Assembly: GCF_902686445.1 (NCBI RefSeq)
Contig: NC_062221.1
Location: 34,178,575-34,242,574, forward strand
Reading direction: 5' to 3'
Length of the DNA: 64,000 bases
Source of the DNA: Sciurus carolinensis
Lineage: Eukaryota; Chordata; Mammalia; Rodentia; Sciuridae
Part shown: in pieces, positions 34,071-48,097 of the stretch
Layout: each line of letters begins with the position of its first letter
How positions within the stretch are numbered: position 1 is the first letter of the stretch
Notes under the pieces: model-generated
The model's database searches: none
Told to the model about the DNA's origin: nothing
What the model saw: the letters and a program-made list of their open reading frames with translations, nothing else
Position numbers and translations under genes: made by a program

Positions 34071-36889
34071 GTACAATGAATCAAAATGTAGTCTGCAAAA
34101 ATTTTTAAAATATGCAATACTAGAATCTCCTTACTTTTCAAAGTCTAATGATTGAAGATGACTCTAACAATGTAAACAGTAGGTGTGAGTCTTTTCTATC
34201 AACATGTAGCTTAGTCACAAGAACAAATAAGAAATATATTACAAGAGAGTAGGATACTAATAAAAATTCATTTTAATAAGTTAGGTTATTGATTTATGGT
34301 TGAATCCAGTTCTTATAAAAGCATATGTGTGAGTATGAGTATATTTATAACATGGTCTTAATTTGTACATAGAGAAAACTATGCCTACATTGAAGGAATT
34401 TAACCATTATTGGATGGTAAGCCATTATGGGAGGTTTTATATGATAGGTTGTATAAGATAAAGGATGTGGTAGTAGAAACCAGTTTGGCTTTTAGGAGAA
34501 AGGAAACTAAATTTATTAGAGGACACAATAGTACATGAGCTAGACCTTGAAATATAAAATAGGTTTTTATAGGTAAAGAAATTGTGGGAAGTGTGTATTT
34601 CAGGAAAGAGTGAAATAGAAATCATAAAACAGAACTTGCAAGGGCTCAGAAATAATGTGTTTGGGGTAGGAATGTAGTGAAATTGAACTAGATTTTTTCT
34701 TATTTCTCCTACTTCTCTTTTTTCTCTTTCTTTCATTTTTCATTCTTCATTACTATTATGGATATTATTGTTTGCTGATTAGACAGAGGGGATAGATAAA
34801 ACTGGGATTATTGAGATCAATAATACAAGTGGAAACAACCAGTTTTCATCCTAAAATTACAAAGTCTTTTATAATTTTCAACAGGGACTGAAATGAACAA
34901 ATATGTCCATAAATGAGTTGAGTGCATTAGGCACAATATATTATACATAAACAATATTATCCATGAGATTATGATAGTTGCATTGAAATTAGAAGCAGTT
35001 AGAATTAGAACCTCCAAAATAATATTTTCAGGAATCTAAATGTAGCAAACATTGAAAGCACCAGAATCAAAATAAAGGCATCAAAAATAACCTCAATAAA
35101 TAGAATTCAAGATTTTACAGAATTAGTAATTTCTCAAGTTATAATGAAATGAAGATTAACATTTTGAAAACATCAAATTCACAGTACCAAAGATGATATT
35201 CTTCTTTCAATATTTTAAAAATATACCATCCATTTTTTTTACTACAAAATACAGTAATATTTTTGTAATCAATACTGAAATTCTACAAATAGGCATATTC
35301 TTGTTGATGATATTTATATACATTTGGTAAACTATTAGTGTAGAAGTGTAAATATAACTCTTGTTTCTTAGTGAACAAATTAATATAAGCACTACAAATG
35401 TCCTCAATGTATTAAGTATTGGAAATTTGAATTCTCAACTGCCTTAATATATATATAGACTCAAAATAAACACAGGACTTTCCTAAAAAAATTTACTTCT
35501 CCCATCAAAGAAATTTATTATTTCGCATTGCAAATACAGAATCAAAAATGTGAAAAAATTATATTTGCTTTATCACTTTCATGGAAGATTTCACAGACAT
35601 TTTTTATTCATCATACCAATTTTCTGAAAATGTACTATAAATAATACATTGTGTTCTATTTGTAGGTAACTAAAAGATCAGGGAGCCTAGGAAAAAGAAT
35701 CTTCATTTATGGGAAGAAAAATATGATGAACTGGGTATTTAACTGTTTTGATGAGAATGTGACTTCAGGTCACTAGATGAGACTGTCATGCAATGAAGCA
35801 CAGGTTGGACCAGATGGGTGAGGGTTAGTGGTGAATATGGGGGTATCACGTACTCACAGGTTAGAACTGAAGTTGTGGGAATAAATGGACTGACCAACGC
35901 ACATGGCAGGACGATTAAAAGGAATAGGGTTAAAGGGGACACATCACAATGTGTACCAAACATCTATTTTAGATACATATTTATGTCAGAAAAATAAAAT
36001 ATTTTAAAGAATATTCTATCTTAAAAGAAGTCCAAAAATATTACTGGTATAACCTTCATGAAACATAGATAATTTATCTGTAGTTGATTTTTTGGCCTAT
36101 GCTTATGAAAGTTTCTTTTTATTTTAAAAATCACCTTTAGAATGCAGTGTTACACATAATTTGCCAAAGGTATAATTATTAGTGCATATATACAATTCTT
36201 CAATAACAAGAGGTTCTTCAGAGCTACAGAAGATAGGATAATTCATGTCAGATATTTTAGCCTTATTTTTTTCCATTAGTATCATGGATTTTATTCCTCC
36301 ACATCATTTTTGAAAATAATATGGTTTGAGTGGATATCTTCCATTTGTATATCCAGATGCTCATTCTTATTTCTATCTGGTTCTGCCCAGTGAGTCTGAC
36401 CTACAGGTACTGAGTCAAAGGAACCTCTCACTCTCTGGTATCTAGATAAGTTTTGTGAAGGCCAATTTCTTGCAAGACTGAGTCCAGAATATTTATTCCC
36501 TCTCTCACTCTACTGAGGGACTGCAGTTAGAGTGCTTCCCTATACCCAGAATCTCAGGGGTTTGGTCCACCATCTCTTCCACATCATTTTTTTTATCAGG
36601 TCTAATAATGGCTCCTTTTTAATTTTTTCTTCAGGGAAAAAGGGTGATAATGACTGCTGGATTACCTTTTATAGTATTGTTTAAATAATTCCTACTAATA
36701 ATTTTTAAAGAAGTTATTTAAGTGCCTTAAAATCACCATTTTCTTTTGTTTTAGTGCCAAAACTCCACAAGTTACAATTTTCCATATTACATTTGTCTCT
36801 CCTTGAAAAGAGAAACTGTGGAGAATGTTGTGAGAAATGCAAGAAACAAAGCTGGCACATTCCTACATGACTTCTACATTTTAAGAAAC
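34071..36889. other. AT-rich intergenic, nothing identified
   Basis: Short frames only (34437-34736, 35739-35963 and others), without domains. The stretch 36360-36600 is more complex and may hold an old repeat that I cannot name. Confidence 0.5.
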
Positions 36890-37640
36890 TTGTACTTAAC
36901 ATATAGTAAAATTCACTTTTTTGATGGATATTTCTATGAACATAAAGAATTTGTGTAACTACGCTTGTTGTGAAATCACACTCAAGATTCAGAACAGTTC
37001 CATCACCTCACAAAATTACTTTGTGTGGCTCTTTCAGTTCAAATACCTTCCCTATCCCTAATCTTTGCAATCATTGATCTGTTCATCCTTGTTATTTGCA
37101 TTGTTTGCCCAAAAATACAATATGTACTTTCCTTAGTCTATCTTCTTTCACTTCGATAATTGCCTGAACCATTCATCCATGTATTTGTTAGTTCATTTTT
37201 ATTGCTGCATATTATCCATCATTTATTTTTTTATTATACAATCATTTAAATTTTTATTATTAATTTTTAGTATTTAGGTTTCCATCATTTATTAATCTTC
37301 CTACCATTTGAAGAAAATCTGAGTTATTTCCAATTTTCAGCAATTGTGAGAAAGCACTGATATAATATTTTGGAACAGGCCTTTGAGTAAATAGATTTCA
37401 TTTATATGATGGATGTTTAATATTTAAAACTGCTGTCAACAACTTGGCATGCAAGTCACTTTAATTTTAGTGTACATTCTATTGGATGTACAGAAGTGTC
37501 CCATTTTAGTGTATAAATTCCTGATGGCTAGTGATGACAAGTACCTTGTCATGTTCTTCTTGTCAGTAATATATCTTTTCTGATGAAGTATCTATTAACA
37601 TAGTTTTCCTGCTTTGAATTGTGATGTTTTTCTTATTGAG
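36890..37640 (-). mobile_element. L1-F, old antisense L1 3'UTR/ORF2 end
   Basis: Antisense blocks in order: TAAAATTCACTTTTTTGATGG, ATTCAGAACAGTTCCATCACC near 36990, CAATCATTGATCTGTTCATCC near 37069, a TTCTTTCACTTCGATAATTGCC block, ATTCATCCATGTATTTGTTAG, a TTTCCAATTTTCAGCAATTGTG block near 37328, and CCTGATGGCTAGTGATGAC near 37531. This is the standard order of an old mammalian L1 seen from its 3' end. Confidence 0.8.
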
Positions 37641-39629
37641 TTATAATGCTTTTCATGTATTATTGACACCAATATACACACATATTTATGTATTATCATG
37701 CATGCTTATGAATATTATGAAAATTTTAATGGTCATGGTATTTGTGCATGTTATACACTTTTATGTATATTAATATAGTTTTATATAGTACATTGCATAT
37801 GCCTAAAATCATACATATATTTGATATTTGATCAACTAATGTATCTTAAATGTAGCTTTCAAATAGCTTTTTTTTTCCTTATTTTTGGCACATTTTTCAT
37901 TTATTAGTGCATTAGAGTTAGACATAATAGTTGAATTCATTTTAACAGAATCATACACAAATTTTATTTACTCCATTTCAGTTCCTGGGGCCCCTCCCTT
38001 TCTCTCTCCTTTCTCTCCATATTCTCCTTCCTCTACTGGCCTTCCTTTCACACATTTATTTATTTATTTATTTTTCTTTGTTAATATGCATTTATTTATT
38101 TATAAAAATAGAGTAAACAAGTATTACCTTTTTATTGGAACAGCACACATTTTTAATTTTGTAAGATTCATTTTGAGAACACTCATTTTAATCATTGCAT
38201 TTTATTTTACTGGTCAAGATTTAGTGCCTTAAAAAAAAAGATTTAGTGTCTTATTTAAGAAATCTACACTTAAACAATAATCAAAAATATTCTTGCCTAC
38301 AAATTTACAATTTTATCTCTTACTTTTAGTTTTAAGATAAATTTTTAGTTGATTTTTTAAACATTGAATTGAGATTGAGATTATTAATATTGTGATTGTC
38401 ATTATAAAGATTAAGGTTAATCTTTATACAATTTGATACCAGCTTTTCCAGATCATTTTTAAGACTGATCTGTTTTCTCCAGTAGAGTAAAATTAATCTT
38501 TTTAGAATTTCAATTTGCCGTGTTAATTTGTGTATTTCTAACCTTGAATCCATTAATTTTTATATATTAATTAGTATGTTAGTAGCAGTCTTGTTCCATG
38601 TAATTTCATAAGTATCACACCTGGATAATGTAAGTTCTCCAATCACTGTCCTTTTATCAAATATTTTTTTATGTTCCAGGACTCTTGCTTTCTAAATATT
38701 TTAGATTCAGATATTCTGCTACAAATTCAAATATTTTTATTTAATTAAATATATTTTGGAGAATAATTTATATTTTTACATGACTAACAATCTAATTAAT
38801 TAATATTAATTCTTTATTACATCTTTAATTTATCAAATACTTTTTCTTTCAATTTTTAGCATGCACATGTTATAAATCTCTAAATATTTTTAGAATTTTT
38901 ATTTCATAATTTTATAAATATAAATTTTATTTTCTGATTGCCCATAAAATGCTATATGGCAAATGCACTTTTGTGTGTTTTTTTTCTTATCTAATAAAAG
39001 TACTTGTTATTGTAGCATTTTTTCTGTATATTTGAATTGTCTATTTCATGCCATCTATACAAAATAGTTTTATTTCTAATATTGTGTTTAATTTTCTTTC
39101 TCATATGTTTACACAGGCCAAGCTAAGACAACTAGTAAAAAGTAGTAAAAAGATGGTAAAAGTATACATCCTTTTATTGTTGAAGGTTTTGGCAGAAATT
39201 CTTTCAACACTGACCTTTTTTTTTTTTTTTTCCTGTTTCTAGCTCGGTAAGTTTTTCATGATTTTCCTGTGAAGAACTTTCTTTGATTCTGATAAAATGA
39301 TTTTTCTGTTTCTACATTGTCTTCATTAATTTTCATATCCTAAGCTAATCTATTCCTGAATAAACTGTTTTGTCAGACTGAAAGAATTTTGGGTGTTTTT
39401 TGTTCATTTTGACCTAACTAGATGTTGAGTGAATGTCACTAGAACTTTTTCATTCACTGTGGATATTTCCAGTTAGTTTTTAAAAATTTGAAGTGAGAGC
39501 AAGTAGCTCAGATAACCCCAAATGTTCAGTCTCTTTGCAGTTCCCCATTATTAACATCTTGTATTAGTGGAGTACAAGTGTTAAAAGTGATGAACCAACA
39601 CTGACACATTGCAGTTAGCTAAACTCCAC
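37641..39629. other. AT-rich with repeat scraps and (TTTA)n
   Basis: 37880-38050 (ATCATACACAAATTTTATTTA, TTTCAGTTCCTGGGGCCCC, pyrimidine-rich tail) resembles a repeat frequent in squirrel-type genomes; low confidence. A (TTTA)n tract lies at 38055-38075, a T run at 39218-39233. 38400-39600 may contain decayed L1 3'UTR. No genes. Confidence 0.45.
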
Positions 39630-41780
39630 AGTTTATATTGAGATTCAAGTTTATTTTTTTTTGTAGTTTCATGGTTTTTAATAAATGTAGACCATTAGTC
39701 ATGCAGTGTCTAAAATACCTGTATCGCACCCTTATCCCTCCTACCCTAGCCCTACAACCTTAGCAACAACTGATTTTTTACTTTAATTTTGCCCTTTGCA
39801 AAATGTTTTAAGGTTGGAATTATACACCATATAACCTTTTCAGTTTGGTTTCTTACCCTTAGAAACATGCATGTACAGCTTCTACATGTCTTTTCATGAC
39901 TTTAGAGCTTATTTATTTTGGTGATTGAATAATATTCCATTGTATGAATATAGTACATTGATGAATAATTTGTGTAACTATTAACCTATTGAAGAACATC
40001 TTGACTGCTTCCAATTTGGGACACTTATGAATAAGTAACATTCATGCACAGAAATTTTTGTAACTGTCTTTTAAAAACTCAATTGAATGAATACCCAGGT
40101 TCATGACTGCTACATCATACTGTAAGCCTACATTTAACTGTGAGAAGTTGTCAAAAGTCTTCTAAAATGGCTATACATGTTTACATTCCCACCAACAATG
40201 AACAAGAATTCCCACTGTTCTGCATTAGCTCCAATATTTGTTAATTTCAGATTTCCAGAATGTAAACATTACTTGGTGTAGAGTAGTGTCTCATTGTTAT
40301 GATATAACTTCCCGATGACACGTGAGAATGTTATTCTTTCATATGCTTATCCGTTCTATGTATATCTTGTTTGGTGAACTGTCTCTTCTGAGTTTTTGTC
40401 CATTTTTAATTGATTTGCTTTTGTCTTTTGAAGTATTTGAAGGAGATTTTGTGTATTTTGAATACCATAATTTGTCAGTTAGACATTTTGCAAATATTTT
40501 GTTCCAGATTGTGACTTGCCTTTTCACTTCCTAAGCAGTGACTTCTGCAGAGTAGAAACATTTACATTTAAATAAGTCTAAATTAATTTAATTTTAAATA
40601 AGTCTATTTTTCCTTCATGGTTTATTCTTTTGATATTTTATCTAAAATGCAGTTTTAAACCAATAGGAAAATTTTCTCTTAATTGTCTTTAATGTTATTT
40701 TATGAATTAGATGTATGATTCATTTTGAGTTTTTTTATGAAAAAGATTTAAATAAGCAAATCTCAGATTAATTTATTTTAAAGATCATCTTTCTCCATTG
40801 ATTACTTTGATCCTTTGTCAAAGTTCAATTGTCTGTGTCTGTGTGGTTCTATTTCTGGTCTCTGTTCTCTTCTAGTGATCTGTCAATGGAAGTACACTAG
40901 TTTAGTATAATGTAGACAATATTGCAGTCTTAATCATTAAAACTTTGCAATAAGACTTGAAGTCAGGTAGTGTCAGTCTTCTTTGTTATTCACCTTCCAT
41001 ATTATATTTATTGAGTCTGTGTCTTTCTGTATAAACTTTAGGATCAGTTTGTCCATACCTATAAAAATAACTTGCTGGAATTTGATAAGCATTGAACTAA
41101 ATATAGATCAAGATGGGAAGAACCGATACCTTAAGAATATTAAATCTTCTTGTCCATGGAATATTTTCCTAATTTAGAACTTTGATTTTTCTTTATAATA
41201 ATATGTTATAGTTTTTATATGTATTTTAATCTAATCTATTATTAGATTTAGACTTAAATATTTTCTGATAAGAATAAATAAAAACTAAAAATAACTTTTA
41301 TTTCTTTCTTACTACCCTTCATTTATTCAAGTAGATCCAAGTTTTTAACCTACAAAATTTCCCTTTACTCAGAAGAATTTCTTATGATTTTTCTTTCAAG
41401 GAAAATCTTTTTTCTGAGTCTGTTTAAGAATTGCATTTGTCTTTCTTAAGATACATAAAGTTTTTTTGTGGAAAGTTGTAAAATTACAAAATCAATCTAA
41501 ATTTTTTTCTTATATACAGGGCTGTTCAGATTTTTAACTTCTTCCTGAGTCATTTTTAATTTCAAATAGTTTATATAATTCATCTAAATTATAACATTTT
41601 ATAAATAAAATTCTAATAGCAGTCATTTATTACTTTTTCTGTCTGTATATGCTGCAGAAGTTCCTCCCTTTAATTTTTATATCATTAATTATGATCATCA
41701 GCCCTATTTTCTTTATTACTCTAGATAAAATTTTATCATTGCATTTTTTAAAATACTCAGCTTTTTTGTTGTTGTTTTTG
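39630..41780 (-). mobile_element. L1-G, long old antisense L1
   Basis: Continuous degenerate antisense L1 from 3'UTR into the middle of ORF2: GAATAATATTCCATTGTATG (39926), TTCCAATTTGGGACACTTATG (40010), CATTCCCACCAACAATG (40181), TCTCATTGTTATGATATAAC (40290), TTTTTGTCCATTTTTAATTG (40393), TTTGTCAGTTAGACATTTTGC (40473), GTCAAAGTTCAATTGTCTG (40817), TTTGATAAGCATTGAACTAA (41080) and the weaker TTTTTAACTTCTTCCTGAGTC block (41531). Short frames inside are incidental. Confidence 0.82.
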
Positions 41781-41789
41781 GTCTCCTTT

Positions 41790-41840
41790 TCTCTTTTTTT
41801 AAATTTTTATTTATTTATTTACTTATTTATTTATTCTTTT
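41790..41840. repeat. (TTTA)n tract
   Basis: Imperfect TTTATTTA repeats with one TTAC interruption, at the left side of the next repeat. Confidence 0.85.
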
Positions 41841-41842
41841 TA

Positions 41843-42020
41843 GCTATATATGACACTTGAGTATATTTGGAAAAATACATACATGAAATATAAGTTATTC
41901 TAATTAGAATTCCATTCTTATGGTTGTACATGATGTGTAGTTTCATTTGTGGGTTTCATTGGTGGAATATTAATATATGAACATAGGGAAGTTCTACTCT
42001 TTCATTTCCTCTTGCTTGTT
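41843..42020. repeat. Lineage repeat, uncertain class
   Basis: Contains ATATATGACACTTGAGTAT, GGTTGTACATGATGTGTAG and ATATATGAACATAGGGAAGTT, a string I associate with a common repeat in squirrel genomes. Class and orientation unresolved. Confidence 0.45.
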
Positions 42021-44084
42021 GTGTATAAAATTTACTCCTCTCTTTAAATCATTTCAACCAGAAAATTCCTACCGTTGATTTTACCACTTTTGTCCTCCAT
42101 AACATTATCATGTATAGCTATAAATATTCTTCTAAGCAATGTTCTTCCTTCATACTGCCAAGTTTGAATGTTGTATTTTCACCTCATTTCAGTTTAATAT
42201 TATTTCCTTTGTAATTTATTATTTGATTGATGGTTTTATATAAATGTATTGATAAATTTCAACATATTTTGGGTTTCTATTTATGTTTTTGGAGTTAATT
42301 TCCATTTAGTTTCATTTTGGTCATAAAGCTGTCTTCTATTTTAAGGAAGGTTTAGCTACACTTGATCCATTAGAAAGCTCACAGGCCACTCTTGGGTTTT
42401 TCACCCAGGAAGGCGATGAACTGTGTTGTCTGGGATGGCACATGAGGGCTCCAGTGGAAGGAACAGTTTGTCCAAAATGAAGATATACAGGTCTTGGAAA
42501 GAAAAGAAGATATAAAGATGCAAGCTTTTAGAAGTGAGTCAGAAGTTCACACAATGGTCAACACAAATGGAAAAAAATCTTTTGATTAGAGGACATATAA
42601 TATTAGAGACTGAATATAATATAGTTGACACTGGAAGATATAATAAATAACTGCATGTTTAAGATATGAACTTGGCACAGAGAATGGATATCCCCAGGGA
42701 GCAAAATCTAAGGCCTTTTAAAAAAAATTTAGATTTTATAAGCAGCAAGATCTCAATTACCATGCAGGAGAGATAGGAGAAAGGAACATTACAGTGATTG
42801 TGATTTATTTTCTGCCTTTTTGAGTTGGGCTGGTTTGAGTAAGATTACTGCCATTTAGTAAGTATGCAGTGTTGTCTGCTTCTGAATCTTCAGAAACTTT
42901 CTTACAAGTAAAGTTTTGCAAACAAAACCAAGAATCTTAAATAGAACCAAACTGAAAATTTCTGGACAAAGGATTAATTTCCGTCTCTGCAGGTAGACTT
43001 GATTGATTTATGACAAATCGGTACTAACCTTTTGAGCAAACTGACATAGAGAGATGTACAATCCTTAAAAGTCAGTATTGATTTGAGGCATGTTGCTGGT
43101 TTAAAAAGAATTAAAAATGATCCTGCAGAATGCTTTACATTGCTAGGGCAGATAAAGTACAGTCAGCTTTTGACTCAGAAAAAAAAATTTAAAAATTGGG
43201 TACCAAATAAAACTTCATTAGTGTCTCCTGATAAGACCCATATTTTTCTCTGTTCCAAGGATAAAGCTGAGAAAAGAAGTCCTAGGACAATGATAGTCCC
43301 TTATTTCAAATTATAAATTCATTTTTTCTAAAGTATACAATTAGGGTGGGTGATGAATATAAGAAGTAAAAAAATAAAATTTTGGCCAAATACTTTATGA
43401 TTTTCATATAAAATATGTGATATAGCATTATCCTGAGACCCTGTCTATGTCTATGTATGTTTTTATACTGAACCAGATTTAATTTGAACAAAACAATATG
43501 ACTTTTCTGATATTCATGTATCATGGTATAATCTATTTAAGATTTTATTTCTATTAACAGGAAACCCTTAGACCCAGGAGATGGAGGTTAGAACTCTGAA
43601 TCTATGCCCTTGTATATGAACCAACTTAGAATTAACAATTCAGATGTGCTGTGGCATGGAGTTGACAAATGGCCTGGAAAAGAGGACATTGTGGCATTGC
43701 TAATGGCATCTCACTCCTCTTCACTCCCAGTACACTGCGCATTTCAGTTTATGAGCTTTGTGATAAGAAATACCCTAATTACTCAGATCCCTACAAAACA
43801 TTATAAATAAATATAATGTACTTTGCTACCTTTATATGTATTATGAATGCTCAGGGAACTGGGTATTAGCAAACTTGAGCACCCATAAACTGGGGCACAT
43901 ACTAGGGCTTTAAACTGGGAAAAGAGGGGATAGACATCCTAGTTTTCTACACATTGCACATTGAACAGGAGAAAGTATCTCTGCTCACCTGTCGTTAACC
44001 AGGCTGGATCTCACTTAACTGAAATATTGTATTTTGCAATAATTGTTAAGAATTAAAGAGAATTTACTTCTCTCTGACTGTTTT
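42021..44084. other. Intergenic, nothing identified
   Basis: 42310-42560 has higher complexity. Frames at 43083-43316 and 43604-43810 are short, with no domain. I see no splice-site pattern that would make them exons. Confidence 0.5.
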
Positions 44085-44520
44085 GGTTCTGTTATATAAA
44101 CTCTATTACCCCTCTCCACCATTCTCAACCTGTAATAATCACTATTCTACATTTTGATCTATTTAATGAAACTCCACATGTGAAAGAGAATGTGTGATAT
44201 TTGTCTTTCTGTGTCTGATTTATTTCACTTAACATAATGTTCTCTAGTTCTATCTATTTTTCCGCAAATGATAGAATATCATCCTTTTGATAACTGAATA
44301 ATAGGCAACTAGATATCATAAATATGCCAACAGATTCCATATAAAAATATCAATGATATATTCATATATATGCCAAATTTTATTTATCCTGATAGGTATC
44401 TGAATTGACTCCGCATCTTAGCTACCGTGAATAGGGTAGCAACAAGCATGGGTGTGAAGGTATCTCTTTTATTTTTCCAAGGTATCTCTTTGCTACACTG
44501 ATATTAAATTCCTGTGTTAA
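44085..44520 (-). mobile_element. L1-H, antisense L1 3'-region fragment
   Basis: AATAATCACTATTCTACATTT, ACTCCACATGTGAAAGAGAATG, TATTTGTCTTTCTGTGTCTG, TTATTTCACTTAACATAATG (44218), TAGCTACCGTGAATAGGG (44420) and GGTATCTCTTTGCTACACTG (44481), in the order of an antisense L1 3' end. An insertion of unrelated AT-rich sequence separates the halves around 44300-44390. Confidence 0.85.
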
Positions 44521-44750
44521 ATCACACAGTGTGGTGATTACGTTTCCCAATAAACTATTATAGGCTTTAAAAATAACTGGGAAAAAAAGCACAAAACTCC
44601 AAACAGAAAATAATGCTCAGATGATGGAAACATTGCTTACCCTGATTTGGCCATTATAAATCGTTTGTGTACGCATATAGAAATATTGTACCATACCTCA
44701 TAAATGCAAAGTTATTAAGTGAAGTGAAATTTTTAAAAAAATTAATTAGT

Positions 44751-45255
44751 TGGACATATAACTACTGAAGGATATGGAAAATAATATTCCCCAAGAAAAG
44801 GGGAATGACAGCCCCCAGGGAGAAAAGGAGGACAGTGTGATCAGGAAGGAGAGGCAGGGAAGGTAAAAAGTAGGCTTTGGGCTCTAATCTTTCATTCTTT
44901 CCCAGTAACACTGAGTCCTGGAGGGGAAGGCAAACAAATGGGCTCTGGGCTCTGAAGTTTTATCCCAGTAAAAATGAGTTTCAAGCTTTCACAACTGTTT
45001 TCCTGAGTTAGATTTTTAACCAGTAAAACTAGTTTCCTGAGTGCCCAAGTCCCTAATGATTAAGTGAAAATAAACATTCTGCCATGATTAACTCTCATTA
45101 AGACTTATAAAAAGCAGACCCTTCTTGCAACCAGTGCTCATTTTCTCCCATGAAAACATGCCATGTGGAGTTCTAACAATGTTTAATAAAGACAGTTTGC
45201 TCATCCATTTGAGGTCTGCTCCCATTTCTGATTATTTTTGCTTACAACTACCACA
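44751..45255 (+). repeat. Candidate endogenous-retrovirus solo LTR
   Basis: LTR-like layout: starts TGGACATATAACTACTG, a purine-rich part (44790-44870), repeated GGGCTCT and CCCAGTAA motifs, a TATA-type element (CTTATAAAAAGC, 45106-45117), a polyadenylation signal AATAAAG near 45185, a T/G-rich downstream part and an end CTACCACA. It has no MaLR-type blocks, so a class I or II LTR is more likely. A target duplication is not convincing. No internal viral sequence is adjacent. Confidence 0.5.
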
Positions 45256-46930
45256 ATTTGATCATTACACACTGTACAGGTACAGAATTATCACACTAAA
45301 CCCCATAAATATGTATAAATATGTATGATATGTTATAATTATATGGATAATATGTAAAAGTAAAAATTAACATAAAATAATAACAGAAATACAAGAAAAG
45401 AGCAGAGGAAAATATGATGTCTGCTAATGTTTCCCTGGATACCACAGTCAACAGTGATCTATCACTGGTTTCCAAAAGATGCTATCCTACCCAACAATTT
45501 TCCTCTTACTCTTTTCTAAAACTAGTTTTGCTGCTTCTGACTAATAAAACTTCCTTGAATTTCTCTTTGTTCCTGAAGAAGTACTACTTTCCTGAACCAT
45601 AGAACATACACTGTAATGTTCGAGAATGTTTGCTTTCACTTCTTAAAGAAACATTTTCACACAATATAAAGATTAGATGTAGATCTATTTATTTACAACA
45701 TCTCTTATCTTCTGAAGCCAAATTGTTTTATCCCAGGATAGAACACACCCAAACAACCCAGAATAGGCAGCTCCCAAACTGACCCAACCCAGGGTAGGCC
45801 CCCAAGTTAGTCAAGAAAGAAGGCTGAGACGCCTTGCTTATGAGGTGTCTAGCTCCTTACACAGGATGCTGACTTGGGTTTCGTGGGAATGCCCTAGGGG
45901 TAAGGGCTCAGTTACCAACACAGCTTATTATTGCTGTGAGATATTTAGTAAGAAATCCATCTCTGATTTATTACACAATGTGTACACATTCATGACTAAA
46001 TTAATACAGATTAATAATAAATTTGAATGAGCACTTTCTCCAAATCTTTTATTTCTTCTTGTACTTTTCTTCTGGTTCAAAATTCCTATGAAATATATTT
46101 TGTATTTGGAAACAAATTTTACATTGTCATCTAGTATTTAAGTTATGTAGACTTTTTTTTTTTTTTTTTTTTCACTTGACAAAACTTTCTTTCTAACAAC
46201 TGAGTGCATCTTGGAAATATTTATTCTATAGGGTCCAGGGATCTGATACTTTACATCTGCAAATATTACTCCTGAATTGTGACCAAAAACAAGATTTAGT
46301 TCCTGATATGAAGAAGAGTCGGTGATTTTGTTTACCTTGTTAATTTAATGACAAAAACAGTAAATTTAATGATAAATTCCTCAAAGAAATCATGGCATAT
46401 ATTCAGAATTCAATAAATGTTAGATCCTTTTATTCACTGATAAAAACTGATAATACTTTTAGTAAGACTCTTGTTTCTTCATCTTATAAATCCAGTATTC
46501 TCCGTCATAGTAGCTTTTGTAAAAATATTACAAAACAGGGATTTGTATGGAGGAATATGGAAGGGCACTGATAGTATTAGTTTGTTCTTATTGGGTTGCT
46601 GCCTTTGCTACTGCTAATAATCTCTTGAACACGGTTTTCTGTTGCTTCCTTGTGGATCTGAACTCCTTTCTCTTCTTACAATCTGCTATTCAAGGTAACA
46701 CTGGCTTGTGAAATGACACTGCTTCCTTCTTAATAAAATGCTCTTTTAAAATTTCAACTCGTTTCATCAGAGAACACAAGGCATGAAATGATGCCTAAGC
46801 TGGGCTAGCAAAGTTCCACAGTGGAAATCGTGTGCCTTTGTAATGCACGCCTCACTGTGTAGAACATCTTCACAAGAGATGATTAAAAAAAAATAAAAAA
46901 CAAAAAGTCTGAAAAGCAATGTGAAACAGC
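45256..46930. other. Intergenic with a T21 run
   Basis: 45700-46000 is more complex, CC- and GG-rich, without recognisable family. A T run of ~21 at 46152-46172 could be the tail of a minus-strand retrocopy, but the sequence to its right shows no known SINE or gene. Otherwise nothing. Confidence 0.5.
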
Positions 46931-46971
46931 TTTCTAAGATAAAGTTTCTAAGATAAATTTCTAAGATAAAA
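46931..46971. repeat. Three tandem TTTCTAAGATAAA units
   Basis: The 13-14 bp unit TTTCTAAGATAAA(G) occurs three times head to tail at 46931, 46945 and 46958. Probably slippage. Confidence 0.9.
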
Positions 46972-48097
46972 GTCATATCACAAATGTTTATATTAATTAT
47001 ATCGTATCTTCCTCAAACAATATAATGCATTATACATTCACATCTTTGTATAATTGTATGGATTTAAGTAATTTACCCAAGGTAGCATTTCTAATATGTC
47101 ACTCCATCTGGATTAACATCTATACTCATATGAATTGAAACCTGTTCTTTAAACCCCACGTTCTGCTTTTTCCTTTGGCTAGAGAAATCATGAATCGTAT
47201 TTTCAAAAGAAATGTGGAGATATAAATTTTGTTGAAAGTCAAAGACCTAGAAACTAACCTCCAGAGTACTTCTTACAAGAAATGGATGTTTATGTATTAT
47301 AACCTGCACCAAGTAGGTCACTAGGTCATTAATCAGTATTACTTCTTAGCTGCTGTAGCTGGGCCACAGTTAATGGTGTTTTTCAGAAACTTATGTCACT
47401 ACAATTTTTCAACTGATATTTAAAATACACCTTCCTTCTTGCCAACATGCTGAACTTTGACCTCAGTCAATGTACACAAAGAGCCCAAACAAAAGTCCAT
47501 AGCTGCACAACCATAACAACGAAAAATAGGCTGCTTGGTTAAGTAGTCAGCTGAATTTTCTCCTACTCTTTAATTATAAGAGCAGGCCGTCTGCAATTTG
47601 CAAGGCTTTCTTTAGAAATCAATGGGCAATTTGGTACTTAAAGAACTTTATGCATTGAACAAGATAATAAACAATCATTATTTCAGTAATAAGTTCCCTG
47701 ATAAAACAGACTGGCACTTTTACACAGATGTAATGAGAAAATGACAGCCAAAGAACCATAGAAAAGAAATTAGACTTTACTAAAACACAGACTATAGTAA
47801 ACTAATTAATGATTTACACAAATTCCCTGTTAACTAGGACAAACCCATTGCATACTCTATATATGTAGGAACACCATATATTTTATCATCTAAAGCAGGT
47901 ATTTTGACAATGAAAAAAGGTTCTATTATTATTTCTCTAAATCAACAAGTAAAAGCAATGAGACTTCTGGGCATAATAGCAAGTATATTATTTTATAGTT
48001 GTTACATTTTGGTCTAGTGAATTATAATTTTATGTTGCTTTAGCATACATTTGAATATAAGTTTAACTTTCTCGCATCAGAGGAAGAATTTAATCAC
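46972..48097. other. Unique-looking sequence, no gene
   Basis: Much of 47130-47900 is non-repetitive, moderate in GC, with homeodomain-type ATTA-rich words (for example TTTAATTATAAG near 47569). A MIR-like scrap may lie at 47010-47110. This is a reasonable place to look for conserved non-coding sequence; nothing here proves it. Confidence 0.4.
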
